Shown piece by piece: positions 1 through 9,177 of a stretch of DNA of 64,000 bases. A program made the position numbers and the translations under genes. The notes beneath the pieces were generated by a model. The model saw only the letters and a program-made list of their open reading frames with translations. It was not told the origin of the DNA and searched no databases. How positions within the stretch are numbered: the first letter of the stretch is position 1; every line of letters begins with the position of its first letter. The DNA comes from Nostoc sp. 'Peltigera membranacea cyanobiont' N6 (lineage in GTDB: Bacteria > Cyanobacteriota > Cyanobacteriia > Cyanobacteriales > Nostocaceae), in the NCBI RefSeq assembly GCF_002949735.1, contig NZ_CP026681.1:1240001-1304000 (forward strand), given 5' to 3'.

Positions 1-2
1 GA

Positions 3-518
3 GAAAAAATTCGTGCTTACTTTCAACCTTTAAATAAGTATCAGCTTAATGTAGCAAATCTCATATCCCAGATACGTAGCGAGACTGATGCGATCGTTGG
101 AATCCATATCCGTCATGGGGATTACCAAGAACATCAAAACGGTAAATATTTTTATTTATTTGAAGAGTATTTAAAGGTTATGGAATCAGCTAAAGCACTA
201 TTTCCTAACAAAAAAGTGACATTTTTGATTTGCTCAAATCAGAGGCAAAAGGAAGATTATTTACAACATTTATCTTATGTTTATGGCAATAATCATATAA
301 TTGAGGATATGTATTCTTTGGCAGAATGTGATTATATTATTGGCCCACCGAGTAGTTATAGCATGTGGGCATCATTTTACGGCAAGCGGCCTCTCTATAT
401 GATTAGGGATGTAAATAAAACCTTAAAAATCGAAGATTTTGTTCACTTTTACCAATGGCAAGGAGTTTTTTACCCTAACGAGGACTGGAGTAAAAGTGTT
501 TGGGAATGGACACATTAA
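3..518 (+). CDS. Partial GT11-like fucosyltransferase (5' end outside window)
   Basis: The reading frame is open from the first bases of the window, so the gene starts upstream; 171 residues are visible. It carries the motif GIHIRHGDY, which matches the HxRxxD nucleotide-sugar loop of GT11/alpha-1,2- and related fucosyltransferases. Further on, LICSNQ and then IIGPPSSYSMWASFYG resemble the late GT11 motifs (an I...SxYSxWAS segment). The family assignment rests on these motifs and their spacing. The likely role is transfer of fucose from GDP-fucose to a glycan. A GT10 fucosyltransferase lies about 6 kb downstream in the same locus. The internal ATG at 180 is not the true start, because the conserved HxRxxD motif lies before it. 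Confidence 0.65.
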   Translation, partial: EKIRAYFQPLNKYQLNVANLISQIRSETDAIVGIHIRHGDYQEHQNGKYFYLFEEYLKVMESAKALFPNKKVTFLICSNQRQKEDYLQHLSYVYGNNHIIEDMYSLAECDYIIGPPSSYSMWASFYGKRPLYMIRDVNKTLKIEDFVHFYQWQGVFYPNEDWSKSVWEWTH

Positions 519-567
519 ATTACCTCGGCTAGGATTAAAAGTAATAATTATTTAACTTGTTTTATTT

Positions 568-1410
568 ATGAAGACAGAAACCAGAGGTTTTATTACAATC
601 TTAACCGGACTCTACTCTTTTCAAGATTGTATTCATTTTTTAGCGGCGGTTAGAAAGTTTCATAAAGAGCCGATTATTATTTTAATTGACCAAGTACCAA
701 TAATTCTTTATCCTTTGCTCAAGGCATTCAAAAATGTAATTTTAAAGCCAGCACCTGCAAATGAAAATACTGTTTTAGCATCGCGGCAAGCAAAACTAGC
801 TCTATATGCAGCTTCTGACTTTGATAAAACGATTTACCTAGATTCAGATATTTGTTTACTTTCAGATATCAATGATGTCTTTGACTATTTAGATGAATAT
901 GACTTTTTACTAACTGAAGATGTTCAACCTTCTATTTTGAAAGCCACAAATTTATTACGTGGTAAACAAGAAGACCTTTTGCCAAATGTTTTGCCAATTC
1001 TGCAATCAGTAGGATTACCATTACAAGCAGATAGCGTGCAGTATAATGGCGGTTTTATGGCTTTTAGGAAAACAGAAGTAACCAAGATATTGTTTGAAGA
1101 ATTTAAACAGTATTTTGAGATTGTCAAAAATAACCAAGATAAATTACTCCTAAAAGATCAAGGGGCTTTTGCTTCTGCGATCGCATCTGTACGTCCTTAC
1201 ATGAAAATCCTACCACCTACCTATAATTATCTCAGTAAGTGGCAGGATGCTTATGATATTCAGGATAAAATTAAAGTTCTTCACTGTACTTATCCTTATC
1301 GACCTCAATATGCTAAAGATATTAGTCGTTCCTTGTATACAAGGATTTTTGACAGATTAGCTAAAGTATTTTTACCGAATCAAGTGACAAATCCTTGGCG
1401 AATTAAATAA
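568..1410 (+). CDS. GT-A fold glycosyltransferase (GT8-like)
   Basis: A 280-residue protein of the nucleotide-diphospho-sugar transferase type. The central segment IYLDSDICLL holds a DxD metal- and sugar-nucleotide-binding motif, as in GT8-like enzymes. Later, QYNGGFMAFRK resembles the acceptor-site segment with an NGG/NSG turn found in these enzymes. No signal peptide or membrane segment is seen, so it is probably cytosolic. It starts at ATG 568, 49 bases after the truncated GT11-like gene, and is followed 17 bases later by a GT4 gene, which suggests one transcript. Donor and acceptor cannot be read from the sequence. Confidence 0.65.
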   Translation: MKTETRGFITILTGLYSFQDCIHFLAAVRKFHKEPIIILIDQVPIILYPLLKAFKNVILKPAPANENTVLASRQAKLALYAASDFDKTIYLDSDICLLSDINDVFDYLDEYDFLLTEDVQPSILKATNLLRGKQEDLLPNVLPILQSVGLPLQADSVQYNGGFMAFRKTEVTKILFEEFKQYFEIVKNNQDKLLLKDQGAFASAIASVRPYMKILPPTYNYLSKWQDAYDIQDKIKVLHCTYPYRPQYAKDISRSLYTRIFDRLAKVFLPNQVTNPWRIK

Positions 1411-1427
1411 AAATAAGTAAGAAAATA

Positions 1428-2591
1428 GTGAAAAAGTTTTCCAAGATATCGCTGTTGGTTTCTGATTTATCAAGTGCAGCTATTTTGCGTGCATACTTGA
1501 TAGCAACAGCCCTAAAAAATTTAGAATATGAAGTTGAAATTATCGGGTTTTTATTTGGAAAGAACTTATATCGTAATTTGCCGTTAGAATTAAATGTTTA
1601 TAATTTACCAGGCAAAAACTTTCCAGATTTTTTTGGAGAAATTCAAAAAATTTTACCAAAAATTAATGGAGATATAATTTATGCAATAAAACCACAAATA
1701 GCGAGTTTTGGAGTTGCTTTATTAAAGAAAATCTTTAGCCGCAACCCGTTAATTTTAGACATAGATGATTGGGAACTCAGTTGGTATGGTGGCGACGACT
1801 GGCATTATAGTCTTACACCCAAACAATTAGCCAGAGACTTGTTGAAATCAAACGGCGCACTCAGAAATCCTTATCATCCTTTGTACGTGAAATGGATGGA
1901 AGGTTTGGTAAGTCATGCTGATGCTGTGACAGTGCATACTAACTTTTTGCAACAGCGTTTTGGCGGTACATTTGTCCCCAATGGTAAAGATACTGCTTTA
2001 TTCGATCCCTCTGGATATGATGCTGAGTCCAGCAGAAATCGTTATGGTTTATCTGAATATCGTATTTTAATGTTTCCTGGTGCGCCAAGACCCTATAAAG
2101 GTCTAGAAGATGTTCTCATAGCACTCGATAAAATTAATCAACCAGACTTAAGACTAGTGATTGTCGGTGGCAGTCCTTATGATGATTACGATCGACAACT
2201 TCAAGAAAAGTGGGGACGCTGGATTATCAAATTACCAAAGTATCCAGCTGATGTTATGCCCGATCTGGTTGCAGCTGCTCACATTGTAGTCGTTCCCCAG
2301 CGAGATACCCCAGAAACTCGCGCTCAATTTCCTCTGAAGTTGACAGATGGAATGGCAATGGCTAAACCTGTATTATCAACACGTGTTGGAGATATTCCCA
2401 AAATTTTAGGTGATACTGGTTATTTAGTCGAACCTGCCTGTCCTGAACAGATTGCTGAAAAAATTCAATTGATTTTTGAGAATTTAGAGTCAGCAAATCA
2501 GAAAGGTATTAAGGCAAGAGAAAGATGTGTGGAACACTATAGCATAGAGGCTATGGCTTCTGTGCTTAAGTCAGTAATTGCTCGGTTGTGA
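1428..2591 (+). CDS. GT4-family glycosyltransferase
   Basis: 387 residues with the GT-B layout. The N-terminal acceptor domain begins ISLLVSDLSSAAILRA. The C-terminal nucleotide-sugar domain has a PGAPRPYKGLEDVL segment, typical of the GT4 fold switch, and a FPLKLTDGMAMAKPVLST segment, which corresponds to the EX7E donor-site region with an altered first acid. It starts with GTG at 1428; no better in-frame ATG is nearby. It is probably a retaining glycosyltransferase acting at the cytoplasmic face of the membrane in polysaccharide assembly. The specific sugar is not predictable. Confidence 0.75.
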   Translation: MKKFSKISLLVSDLSSAAILRAYLIATALKNLEYEVEIIGFLFGKNLYRNLPLELNVYNLPGKNFPDFFGEIQKILPKINGDIIYAIKPQIASFGVALLKKIFSRNPLILDIDDWELSWYGGDDWHYSLTPKQLARDLLKSNGALRNPYHPLYVKWMEGLVSHADAVTVHTNFLQQRFGGTFVPNGKDTALFDPSGYDAESSRNRYGLSEYRILMFPGAPRPYKGLEDVLIALDKINQPDLRLVIVGGSPYDDYDRQLQEKWGRWIIKLPKYPADVMPDLVAAAHIVVVPQRDTPETRAQFPLKLTDGMAMAKPVLSTRVGDIPKILGDTGYLVEPACPEQIAEKIQLIFENLESANQKGIKARERCVEHYSIEAMASVLKSVIARL

Positions 2592-2822
2592 ATATTTATA
2601 GATTGTGATGCATTTAAAAAGAGATTTTCATTTCCTCTTTGTGCCAAAGCATCTCTGGTATTTTATCTGGAAAAATTTCTAGAAACTGGTGTTATAGGTG
2701 TAGCTGTGTTTTTACGGAGTTGAGAGATGAAGATTATTTAGTTTAATTTATTTGATAATTAGCTATTTTAGCAATTAATTGGTGAATAATATTAAGAAGT
2801 GAAATTGGCATAAAAATATCCA

Positions 2823-5072
2823 ATGTCTACCAGAAAACTACTACTAAGATTCGCTAAACCCTATCCAGGTTTAATTCTGCTGACAATATTGTTAGGATTT
2901 TCTGGAGCTTTATTTAATGGGATCAGCACAGCTTTAATTGTGCCGGTGGTTTTAAAAATTGTGGGGCAAGAAGTAGATTTAAGTACCGCCCCTCCCATCT
3001 TAAAAAGGTTGATATCTCCCTTTGATAATACTCCAGAACCTTACCGAATAGGAGTAATGGCTGGGGCAATTATATTCACAATTCTTTTAAAGAATTTAGC
3101 AACTTATGCCAGCACATTAGCATCGAGTTCTTTAACTCGAAAGCTGACATCTGATATGCGCGAAACTGGGTTAAGGCTATTACTAGAAATTGATATAGAT
3201 TATTATGCCAAGACAAAGGTTGGTGATTTAATAAACCGTCTTGGTGGAGAAATTGGCAGGGCTGCAAGTGCTATAGGTAGTACGGTCAAGATAGTTATTC
3301 TAGTAATCACAGTTTTAGTTTTTGTCGCTTTATTGCTGTCAATTTCTTGGCAGTTAACAATTGCTGCTACGCTTTTACTGTCATTGGTGACGTTAATAAA
3401 TCAGTATGCCATTTCTCGGTCGAGAACTTTTGGCAAACAGCTTAGTGAGATGTCTAGAGCATACTCAGTCTCTGTACTGGAAACTTTGAACGGAATCCGA
3501 CTGGTAAAGGCGACTGGAAATGAACAAAAAGAATATCAACGGATTAAAAAATTAATTCGCGATCGCGAATTAGCAGATTTTCAGTCTCAGGTTAATTCGG
3601 AAGTGATTACACCTCTGAGTGAGGTGATGGGTATTACAGCTTTACTGCTGATTGTACTTTTGAGCAAAACCTTCTTTGCGGATCAAGTTTCTTCTCTTTC
3701 TACCGTACTGCTGACATATTTATTAGTGCTGCTACGAGTGCTGCCATTAATTTCTCAGTTAAATACTATTCGCAGCAACTTTGCCAGTACTGCCGCCAGT
3801 GTAGATGTGACGAATGAATTTTTAAGCCTGCATGATAAACCGTTCATGGAGAAGGGTAAACTTCCCTACACAAAATTAGAAGAGGGAGTGTCTTTTAATT
3901 CTCTTTGCTTTGCCTACCCCGATCATGAAAAGTTGGTACTAAAAGATGTGAATTTATATTTACCGCGCGGTACAACCTTAGCCTTAGTAGGCGGATCTGG
4001 TGCTGGTAAATCCACTTTGGCAGACCTTTTGCCCAGATTTTACGACCCGATCGCTGGCAGCATTACCATTGATGGCACCGATTTGCGGGAGTTCGATCTT
4101 ATATCCGTGCGAAAGCGGATGGGCATTGTTAGTCAAGATACCTTTCTTTTTAATGACTCGGTACAAAATAACATCGCCTATGGGCGAGCAGAAGCAACTG
4201 AGGATGAAATTCTGACAGCAGCCAAGCGGGCAAATGCTTATGAGTTTATCAGCAAATTGCCTCAAGGATTTGATACCCTAATTGGCGATCGCGGCGTAAT
4301 GCTATCTGGTGGACAAAGGCAAAGATTAGCGATCGCCCGCGCCCTGCTGCAAAATCCCGAAATTCTGATTTTAGATGAAGCCACTAGCGCTTTAGATACT
4401 GTTTCCGAACGCTTAGTACAAGCTGCACTTGACGATCTTAGTCGCGATCGCACCACCTTAGTAATTGCTCACCGCCTTTCTACAGTCCAAAAAGCCAATC
4501 AAATAGCCGTATTAGAGCAGGGACAGGTGGTAGAAGTGGGAACCCATGACGAACTTTTACAAAAGGGTGGTTACTACTCACGCTTGTACTCAATGCAATT
4601 TGCGGAACGTCCTGAAACTGTTACCAAACACAATCAAAGCTTGCTCCGCATCTCTCACGAAATTCGGACGCAGATGAACTCGATGATTGGGTTTCTACGC
4701 TTATTACTTGATGATTTAGTAGACGACTCCCAAGAACGGCACGAATTAATCGAAGACTCTTATAAATCAGCCTTGAGAATTCTCAACACCATTGATGTTT
4801 TTGAGGATGTTATTAATTTGCAAATCAGTGGGCAAATGCTCTCAATCTCTGACCAAAATCAAAATATTATCAGTAAGCATTATCAAATTTTTAATCAAAT
4901 TTCCGTTGAGTTTCGGACTTCTCTCAATCTCATACTTAGCTCTCTCCGCTCTCTAGCTGATAACTTGACATACACCACAGAAGAACAAAATGGTTTAATT
5001 ACTGAAAGTTATGAGTCGGCTATATATCTGCTCGATGACTTAGGAAAATTTGAGAATAGTATTAATGTCTAA
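2823..5072 (+). CDS. HepA-like ABC exporter with C-terminal HisKA-like tail
   Basis: 749 residues. Residues about 1-320 form a type-I exporter membrane domain with about six hydrophobic segments. Residues about 355-600 are a complete ABC ATPase: Walker A GGSGAGKST near 390, signature LSGGQRQR near 493, and Walker B ILILDEATSALD near 515. The overall type matches MsbA/HepA exporters; HepA of Anabaena is needed for heterocyst envelope polysaccharide, and glycosyltransferases follow here too, so a HepA-like role is inferred. Residues after about 605 are unusual. They hold SHEIRTQMNSMIGF (His612), closely resembling a histidine-kinase H-box. A second copy lies about 83 residues later, ISVEFRTSLNLIL, with Val695 in the histidine position. 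No kinase ATPase domain follows. A usual family member ends near residue 600. Confidence 0.85.
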   Translation: MSTRKLLLRFAKPYPGLILLTILLGFSGALFNGISTALIVPVVLKIVGQEVDLSTAPPILKRLISPFDNTPEPYRIGVMAGAIIFTILLKNLATYASTLASSSLTRKLTSDMRETGLRLLLEIDIDYYAKTKVGDLINRLGGEIGRAASAIGSTVKIVILVITVLVFVALLLSISWQLTIAATLLLSLVTLINQYAISRSRTFGKQLSEMSRAYSVSVLETLNGIRLVKATGNEQKEYQRIKKLIRDRELADFQSQVNSEVITPLSEVMGITALLLIVLLSKTFFADQVSSLSTVLLTYLLVLLRVLPLISQLNTIRSNFASTAASVDVTNEFLSLHDKPFMEKGKLPYTKLEEGVSFNSLCFAYPDHEKLVLKDVNLYLPRGTTLALVGGSGAGKSTLADLLPRFYDPIAGSITIDGTDLREFDLISVRKRMGIVSQDTFLFNDSVQNNIAYGRAEATEDEILTAAKRANAYEFISKLPQGFDTLIGDRGVMLSGGQRQRLAIARALLQNPEILILDEATSALDTVSERLVQAALDDLSRDRTTLVIAHRLSTVQKANQIAVLEQGQVVEVGTHDELLQKGGYYSRLYSMQFAERPETVTKHNQSLLRISHEIRTQMNSMIGFLRLLLDDLVDDSQERHELIEDSYKSALRILNTIDVFEDVINLQISGQMLSISDQNQNIISKHYQIFNQISVEFRTSLNLILSSLRSLADNLTYTTEEQNGLITESYESAIYLLDDLGKFENSINV

Positions 5073-6288
5073 AGTTATGAAAAATCCTCCTTTAAAACAG
5101 CACTACATTTTTTTTATTGGTGAAGAATTACCTCAGCCAGAGGCTCACCTAGTGCAGTCTACAAATGCAGCTAATGCCGCCGCAAATTTGGGATACTCAA
5201 CAGTTTTGGTATACCATGACAAAGGAGCAAAAGCTAGTAATCCAGTTAATTTATTACGTCCTTTTCAACCGATAAAAACGCCAGTAGAACTTGTTCAATA
5301 TTACAATCTCCATGACAAATTAAAAGTTGCTCCCTTACCAATGCCTTGGCCAATTGACCATTTTCAGAGCAAATTTACTGACTCTAACACCATTGCCAGT
5401 AAGTATTATTTACCATTTCATATACTTCCAACTACTAAACTTGTCCACAGTCGTAACTGGAATTTTATCAAAGCTGCCATCAAAAATGGTATTCCGGCAA
5501 TTTATGAACACCACCACCATGAAGACAAACCCTTTGAGCCAGAAATTGTCACAAATCCACTTTTGCAAATTGCTGTAACCGTTGTAGACACAATCCGCGA
5601 AAGCATGATTAAAAATGGGATGCCCCCAGAAAAAGTAATTAAGCTGCACAATGGTTTTAACCGCTTATTTATGGAAAGACAACCAGAAAAAGCGGCAGAA
5701 TGGCGGAAAAAACTGTTGCGAGACGAAAGCCAATCTTTGGTAGTTTATGCGGGAGCTTTGCAGCAATTTAAAGGTATTGATGTACTAATTGATGTGGCTA
5801 ATGAAATGCCTAATGTGCAATTTGCCTGTGCAGGTGGCAAGCCAGCAGAAGTTGAATACTATCAGAAATTAGTAACAGAAAAACAGGTTCATAATATTAA
5901 GTTTTTGGGCTATATCTTGCATAATGAGTTAGCATCTTTGCTACAAGCAGCTGATGTTTTAGCTCACCCTCATTGTTCGGGAAAAGCGGCAACTTTCACG
6001 TCTCCCTTAAAGCTATTTGACTACTTCGCTTCTGGAACTCCCATTGTAGCGACGGAAATTCCTTCATTAGTTGAGTTTCAAGATACTCAGTCTATTACTG
6101 CTTGGTGTGAGCCAGATAATTCCAGCAAATTTGCCGAAAGTCTGAAGCGGGTTTTAGAAACTCATCCCAGAAAAATAGAAGGTTATCCAGATAGTATCGA
6201 GTTTGTCAAGCAGTTTTCTTGGGAAAATCGAGCGGCAAAAATCCTTAGTTATGTTGATAAATCTCTGCTTCCTCTAGTTATCGCATAA
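5065..6288 (+). CDS. GT4-family glycosyltransferase
   Basis: A GT-B glycosyltransferase of about 407 residues. The C-terminal half has VVYAGALQQFKGIDVLI (donor-domain start), ADVLAHPH and SPLKLFDYFASGTPIVATE, which is the GT4 donor-binding region. I chose ATG 5065, which overlaps the exporter's stop codon by 8 bases, over the upstream TTG at 5050. That overlap implies translational coupling with the ABC exporter gene. A His-rich EHHHHED segment lies in the N-terminal half. The product is probably cytosolic or membrane-associated and adds a sugar to the glycan handled by the exporter. The donor is unknown. Confidence 0.75.
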   Translation: MSKVMKNPPLKQHYIFFIGEELPQPEAHLVQSTNAANAAANLGYSTVLVYHDKGAKASNPVNLLRPFQPIKTPVELVQYYNLHDKLKVAPLPMPWPIDHFQSKFTDSNTIASKYYLPFHILPTTKLVHSRNWNFIKAAIKNGIPAIYEHHHHEDKPFEPEIVTNPLLQIAVTVVDTIRESMIKNGMPPEKVIKLHNGFNRLFMERQPEKAAEWRKKLLRDESQSLVVYAGALQQFKGIDVLIDVANEMPNVQFACAGGKPAEVEYYQKLVTEKQVHNIKFLGYILHNELASLLQAADVLAHPHCSGKAATFTSPLKLFDYFASGTPIVATEIPSLVEFQDTQSITAWCEPDNSSKFAESLKRVLETHPRKIEGYPDSIEFVKQFSWENRAAKILSYVDKSLLPLVIA

Positions 6289-6323
6289 AAAAGAATGTAG
6301 AAGACAAATAATTAATAACTAAA

Positions 6324-7283
6324 ATGACTATCAAAACTGTAGGTATGATTAGCAGCTATCGAGGTTTAGAAACTAGAGCCGATTGGCTGTGGCAACAAAC
6401 CCCGCATCAATTTGGAGTTTGGGGCAATATGCAAATGCAGGCACTAGCAACCAAACCAGATTTTCTACTGATGTATCAATTTGATTTTCCCCAAGCAGCG
6501 CCACAAAAATCTTGGTTAGATAGTTTTCGCAAACAGCGCCAGAAATCAGTAGTAAATGTTGATTCTCTACTGCGTGGTGTCAACAAAGAGCGAATTATTT
6601 ATTTGCTAAGGGAACCGCCTTTAGATGAAATTGTCGAAATAACTAATCACAATTATCAACAAGCCCAGAAGTATTGCGGCTACATTTCTGGCCCCGATGA
6701 TTTTGCTCCCACTCCTGACTATATGCCTGCTATTTGGTATCACTCAAATTCATTTCAAGATTTAAATGAAATGCCACCGCCTCAAAAGGTTGCTCCATGT
6801 AGTTGGATTACTTCAGGAATTAGTCGCACAGCCAAGCATCGCCAGCGTTTAGACTTTTTGCAGTCCCTACAATCTAGTGGCATTAAATTTGATTTATATG
6901 GGCGCAACTTACCAGAATCGGCTAAAAAGTCAGGAGAACTAGGTAACAAATGGTATGGCATGGCTCCATACTATTACAATTTGGCAATTGAAAATTATGC
7001 TGATAATAATTGGTATGTGAGCGAGAAACTTTGGGATAGTTTACTTGCGTGGTGTTTACCAATTTACTATGGTGGCCCGGCTGCTGATAAATTATTGCCA
7101 CCAGGTAGTTTTTTGCGGCTGCCCAGTTTAGATGAAAAAGGTATTGCCTACATCAAAGAAGTTACAGCTACACCTGATGCTTGGTATGCTGCCAAAGATG
7201 CGATCGCAGAAGCACGTCAAATCATTTTACACAAATTAAACTTGCTTAACTGGTTATCAAATTTTGTCGATAAACACTCATAA
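6324..7283 (+). CDS. GT10-family fucosyltransferase
   Basis: 319 residues. The C-terminal part carries the GT10 (alpha-1,3/1,4-fucosyltransferase) signature: FDLYGRN, then IENYADNNWYVSEKLWD, then CLPIYYGGPAADKLLPPGSF. The E-N-...-Y-x-S/T-E-K-x-x-D pattern and the P-I-Y-x-G turn bind GDP-fucose in known members. The N-terminal half is less conserved, as usual for acceptor-binding regions. No membrane anchor is seen. It sits 35 bases after a GT4 gene and 3 bases before the first of three tandem GT-A genes. The expected reaction is fucosylation of the growing polysaccharide. Confidence 0.82.
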   Translation: MTIKTVGMISSYRGLETRADWLWQQTPHQFGVWGNMQMQALATKPDFLLMYQFDFPQAAPQKSWLDSFRKQRQKSVVNVDSLLRGVNKERIIYLLREPPLDEIVEITNHNYQQAQKYCGYISGPDDFAPTPDYMPAIWYHSNSFQDLNEMPPPQKVAPCSWITSGISRTAKHRQRLDFLQSLQSSGIKFDLYGRNLPESAKKSGELGNKWYGMAPYYYNLAIENYADNNWYVSEKLWDSLLAWCLPIYYGGPAADKLLPPGSFLRLPSLDEKGIAYIKEVTATPDAWYAAKDAIAEARQIILHKLNLLNWLSNFVDKHS

Positions 7284-7286
7284 ATT

Positions 7287-8267
7287 ATGAATGGTATTTG
7301 TACCCTTGGCAATGATTATGTTTTCGATCAACTGGTGGCTCTGCTCAACAGTATTGATGTTATTTTAGGCTCAGAAACTCCTGTTTGCATTTATCCTTTC
7401 GACGATCGGACACAGCGAATTGCTGATGAAATAGCTAAACGCCCTAATGTATTTATTTACGACGATCGCGAATCAATCAACCGTTGGGATCAATTTATGC
7501 TCTCAGCAGCACCAGAACGATTGAATCGGAGTAAATCACGTTTGTATGGCGCTCACCGTCGTTTTTGTGCTTTTGATGGGCCATTCGATAAGTTTATCTA
7601 TTTAGATGCAGACACCTTGGTGATGAACTCACTAGCAACAGTGTTTGAAAAGCTAGATACTTATGATTTTGTTGTCTACGATTTCCAATTTAAAGACGTT
7701 AGTAAAATATACAATGTTAATTCTCCTAAATTACAAGAAATTTTCGAGCAAAAGCGGATAGATTCTGAAATCTTTTGCTCAGGTTTCTATGGTGCAAAGC
7801 GGGGAATATTTAACTCAGAACAAAGAGATTTACTGATATCCCATTTACAAAATGGTGAGGCGGAAATCTTGTATGGCGGTGCTGGCGAACAACCATTGAT
7901 TAACTACATGGTAATGAGGTCTAATCTTTCTATTTATAACTTTGCTCGGCAACTGCCAGATAATCAAAAAACCGGATGTTCTGCTACATCTAAGCACTTC
8001 GAGGAACGAGAACACCTTCTTTATGACAAAGGCAATCGACTAACTTATCTTCACTATATTGGTATTCCTCCTCAGATCAATCAAGCAGTCTGTGCTGGAG
8101 AAAATATTGAGTTTCCTTATCGAGATTTATTTCTCTACTATCGTTACTTACACGAACCAGAGAAGTTTCCAATCTTTACAAATCCTCCTAAGAATTATAA
8201 TGACGCTCCAGTACCAAATTTACTTACAAGAGCTTTGCGGAAATTTAAGTTAATTAACCAAGGATAA
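7287..8267 (+). CDS. GT-A fold glycosyltransferase, tandem paralogue 1
   Basis: 326 residues. It begins ICTLGNDYVFDQLVALLNSI, a start shared by the next two genes. The DxD motif lies in FIYLDADTLVM, followed by a CSGFYGAKRG segment and an EQPLINYMV segment, as expected for a GT8-like GT-A enzyme. The C-terminus has LTYLHYIG and FLYYRYLHEPEKFP, also shared with the paralogues. Only 3 bases separate it from the GT10 gene and 3 from the next gene, so the four form a tight operon. It probably transfers a sugar; donor and acceptor are unknown. Confidence 0.65.
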   Translation: MNGICTLGNDYVFDQLVALLNSIDVILGSETPVCIYPFDDRTQRIADEIAKRPNVFIYDDRESINRWDQFMLSAAPERLNRSKSRLYGAHRRFCAFDGPFDKFIYLDADTLVMNSLATVFEKLDTYDFVVYDFQFKDVSKIYNVNSPKLQEIFEQKRIDSEIFCSGFYGAKRGIFNSEQRDLLISHLQNGEAEILYGGAGEQPLINYMVMRSNLSIYNFARQLPDNQKTGCSATSKHFEEREHLLYDKGNRLTYLHYIGIPPQINQAVCAGENIEFPYRDLFLYYRYLHEPEKFPIFTNPPKNYNDAPVPNLLTRALRKFKLINQG

Positions 8268-8270
8268 TTT

Positions 8271-9161
8271 ATGAGCAAGGGAATTTATATTGTTGCTAAT
8301 GACCGCGTTATCGATAATGCGATCGCTTTACTCAATAGCATTCGTTACTATGACCCAGAAGTAAACATTTATCTCATACCATTTAATGAAGATTATCACA
8401 AGGTAGCAGAGCAGCTTACTACCTTACACAACGTGCAAATTTTTCCAGATTTAGAACTTATTGATAAATTTACCAAACGTATCGGAGAAATTTTTGATAG
8501 AGATTTCCTCGCCTTACCCAACAAGATGCGTAAACTTGTGGCGTGGTTTGGCCCTTTAGATGAGTTTATCTATATTGATACAGATATTGTCGTCTTTGAA
8601 AAAATCGCCGACAATTTAGACAAACTTTCAGAAGTCGATTTCTTCTGTTGTGATTACCATCATGCCAATGACAAGCTGCGAAATATTTTTTCCCCATTTG
8701 TGAAAGAGCAGGAAATTTTTTCCGATGCCCAACTTCAAGACGTTTTTAACAGTGGTTTTTGGGCTTCCAGAAAAGGAGTTATTACCGAACAACAAATGGA
8801 TGAAGCTTTGCGAGAGTGTGCGACGCATCGTGAATATTTCGATTTTTCTGAAGGAGTTACAGATCAACCAATTTTAAATTATCTTGTTCTCAAACTAATT
8901 TCTAAACGGGGAAATCTCGTTAAAATTCCTGGGGGTGGGCCTGGTAGTTGGGCTGGTTCGCAAAATTTCCAACAGCAAGATTACGCCCTCTATGACCGAG
9001 GGCAACGATTAAAATATCTCCATTGGGCTGGTACGCGAATGAAAACTGGTAGTCCCTATTGGCAATTGTGGGAACACTATCGTTATCTCCATGAGGGAAA
9101 ATTCGCTTTCATCCCCAAACTGACTCGCCGTTTATTTCCCTTTGTTGCTGCCCGCACTTAA
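8271..9161 (+). CDS. GT-A fold glycosyltransferase, tandem paralogue 2
   Basis: 296 residues, paralogous to its two neighbours. It starts IYIVANDRVIDNAIALLNSI, has the DxD-type motif in FIYIDTDIVVF, then NSGFWASRKG and a DQPILNYLVLK segment. The shared C-terminal signature is LKYLHWAGT followed by HYRYLHEGKF. It is the shortest of the three, with its main differences in the acceptor half. An AAGGA ribosome binding site stands just before the ATG at 8271. The gene is probably a diverged duplicate with a different acceptor or donor. Confidence 0.65.
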   Translation: MSKGIYIVANDRVIDNAIALLNSIRYYDPEVNIYLIPFNEDYHKVAEQLTTLHNVQIFPDLELIDKFTKRIGEIFDRDFLALPNKMRKLVAWFGPLDEFIYIDTDIVVFEKIADNLDKLSEVDFFCCDYHHANDKLRNIFSPFVKEQEIFSDAQLQDVFNSGFWASRKGVITEQQMDEALRECATHREYFDFSEGVTDQPILNYLVLKLISKRGNLVKIPGGGPGSWAGSQNFQQQDYALYDRGQRLKYLHWAGTRMKTGSPYWQLWEHYRYLHEGKFAFIPKLTRRLFPFVAART

Positions 9162-9177
9162 TATTAGGAGTATCCCA

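Noticed and set aside
5050..5064. Alternative TTG start for the GT4 gene after the ABC exporter
   Set aside because: ATG 5065 fits the overlap with the exporter's stop codon better.
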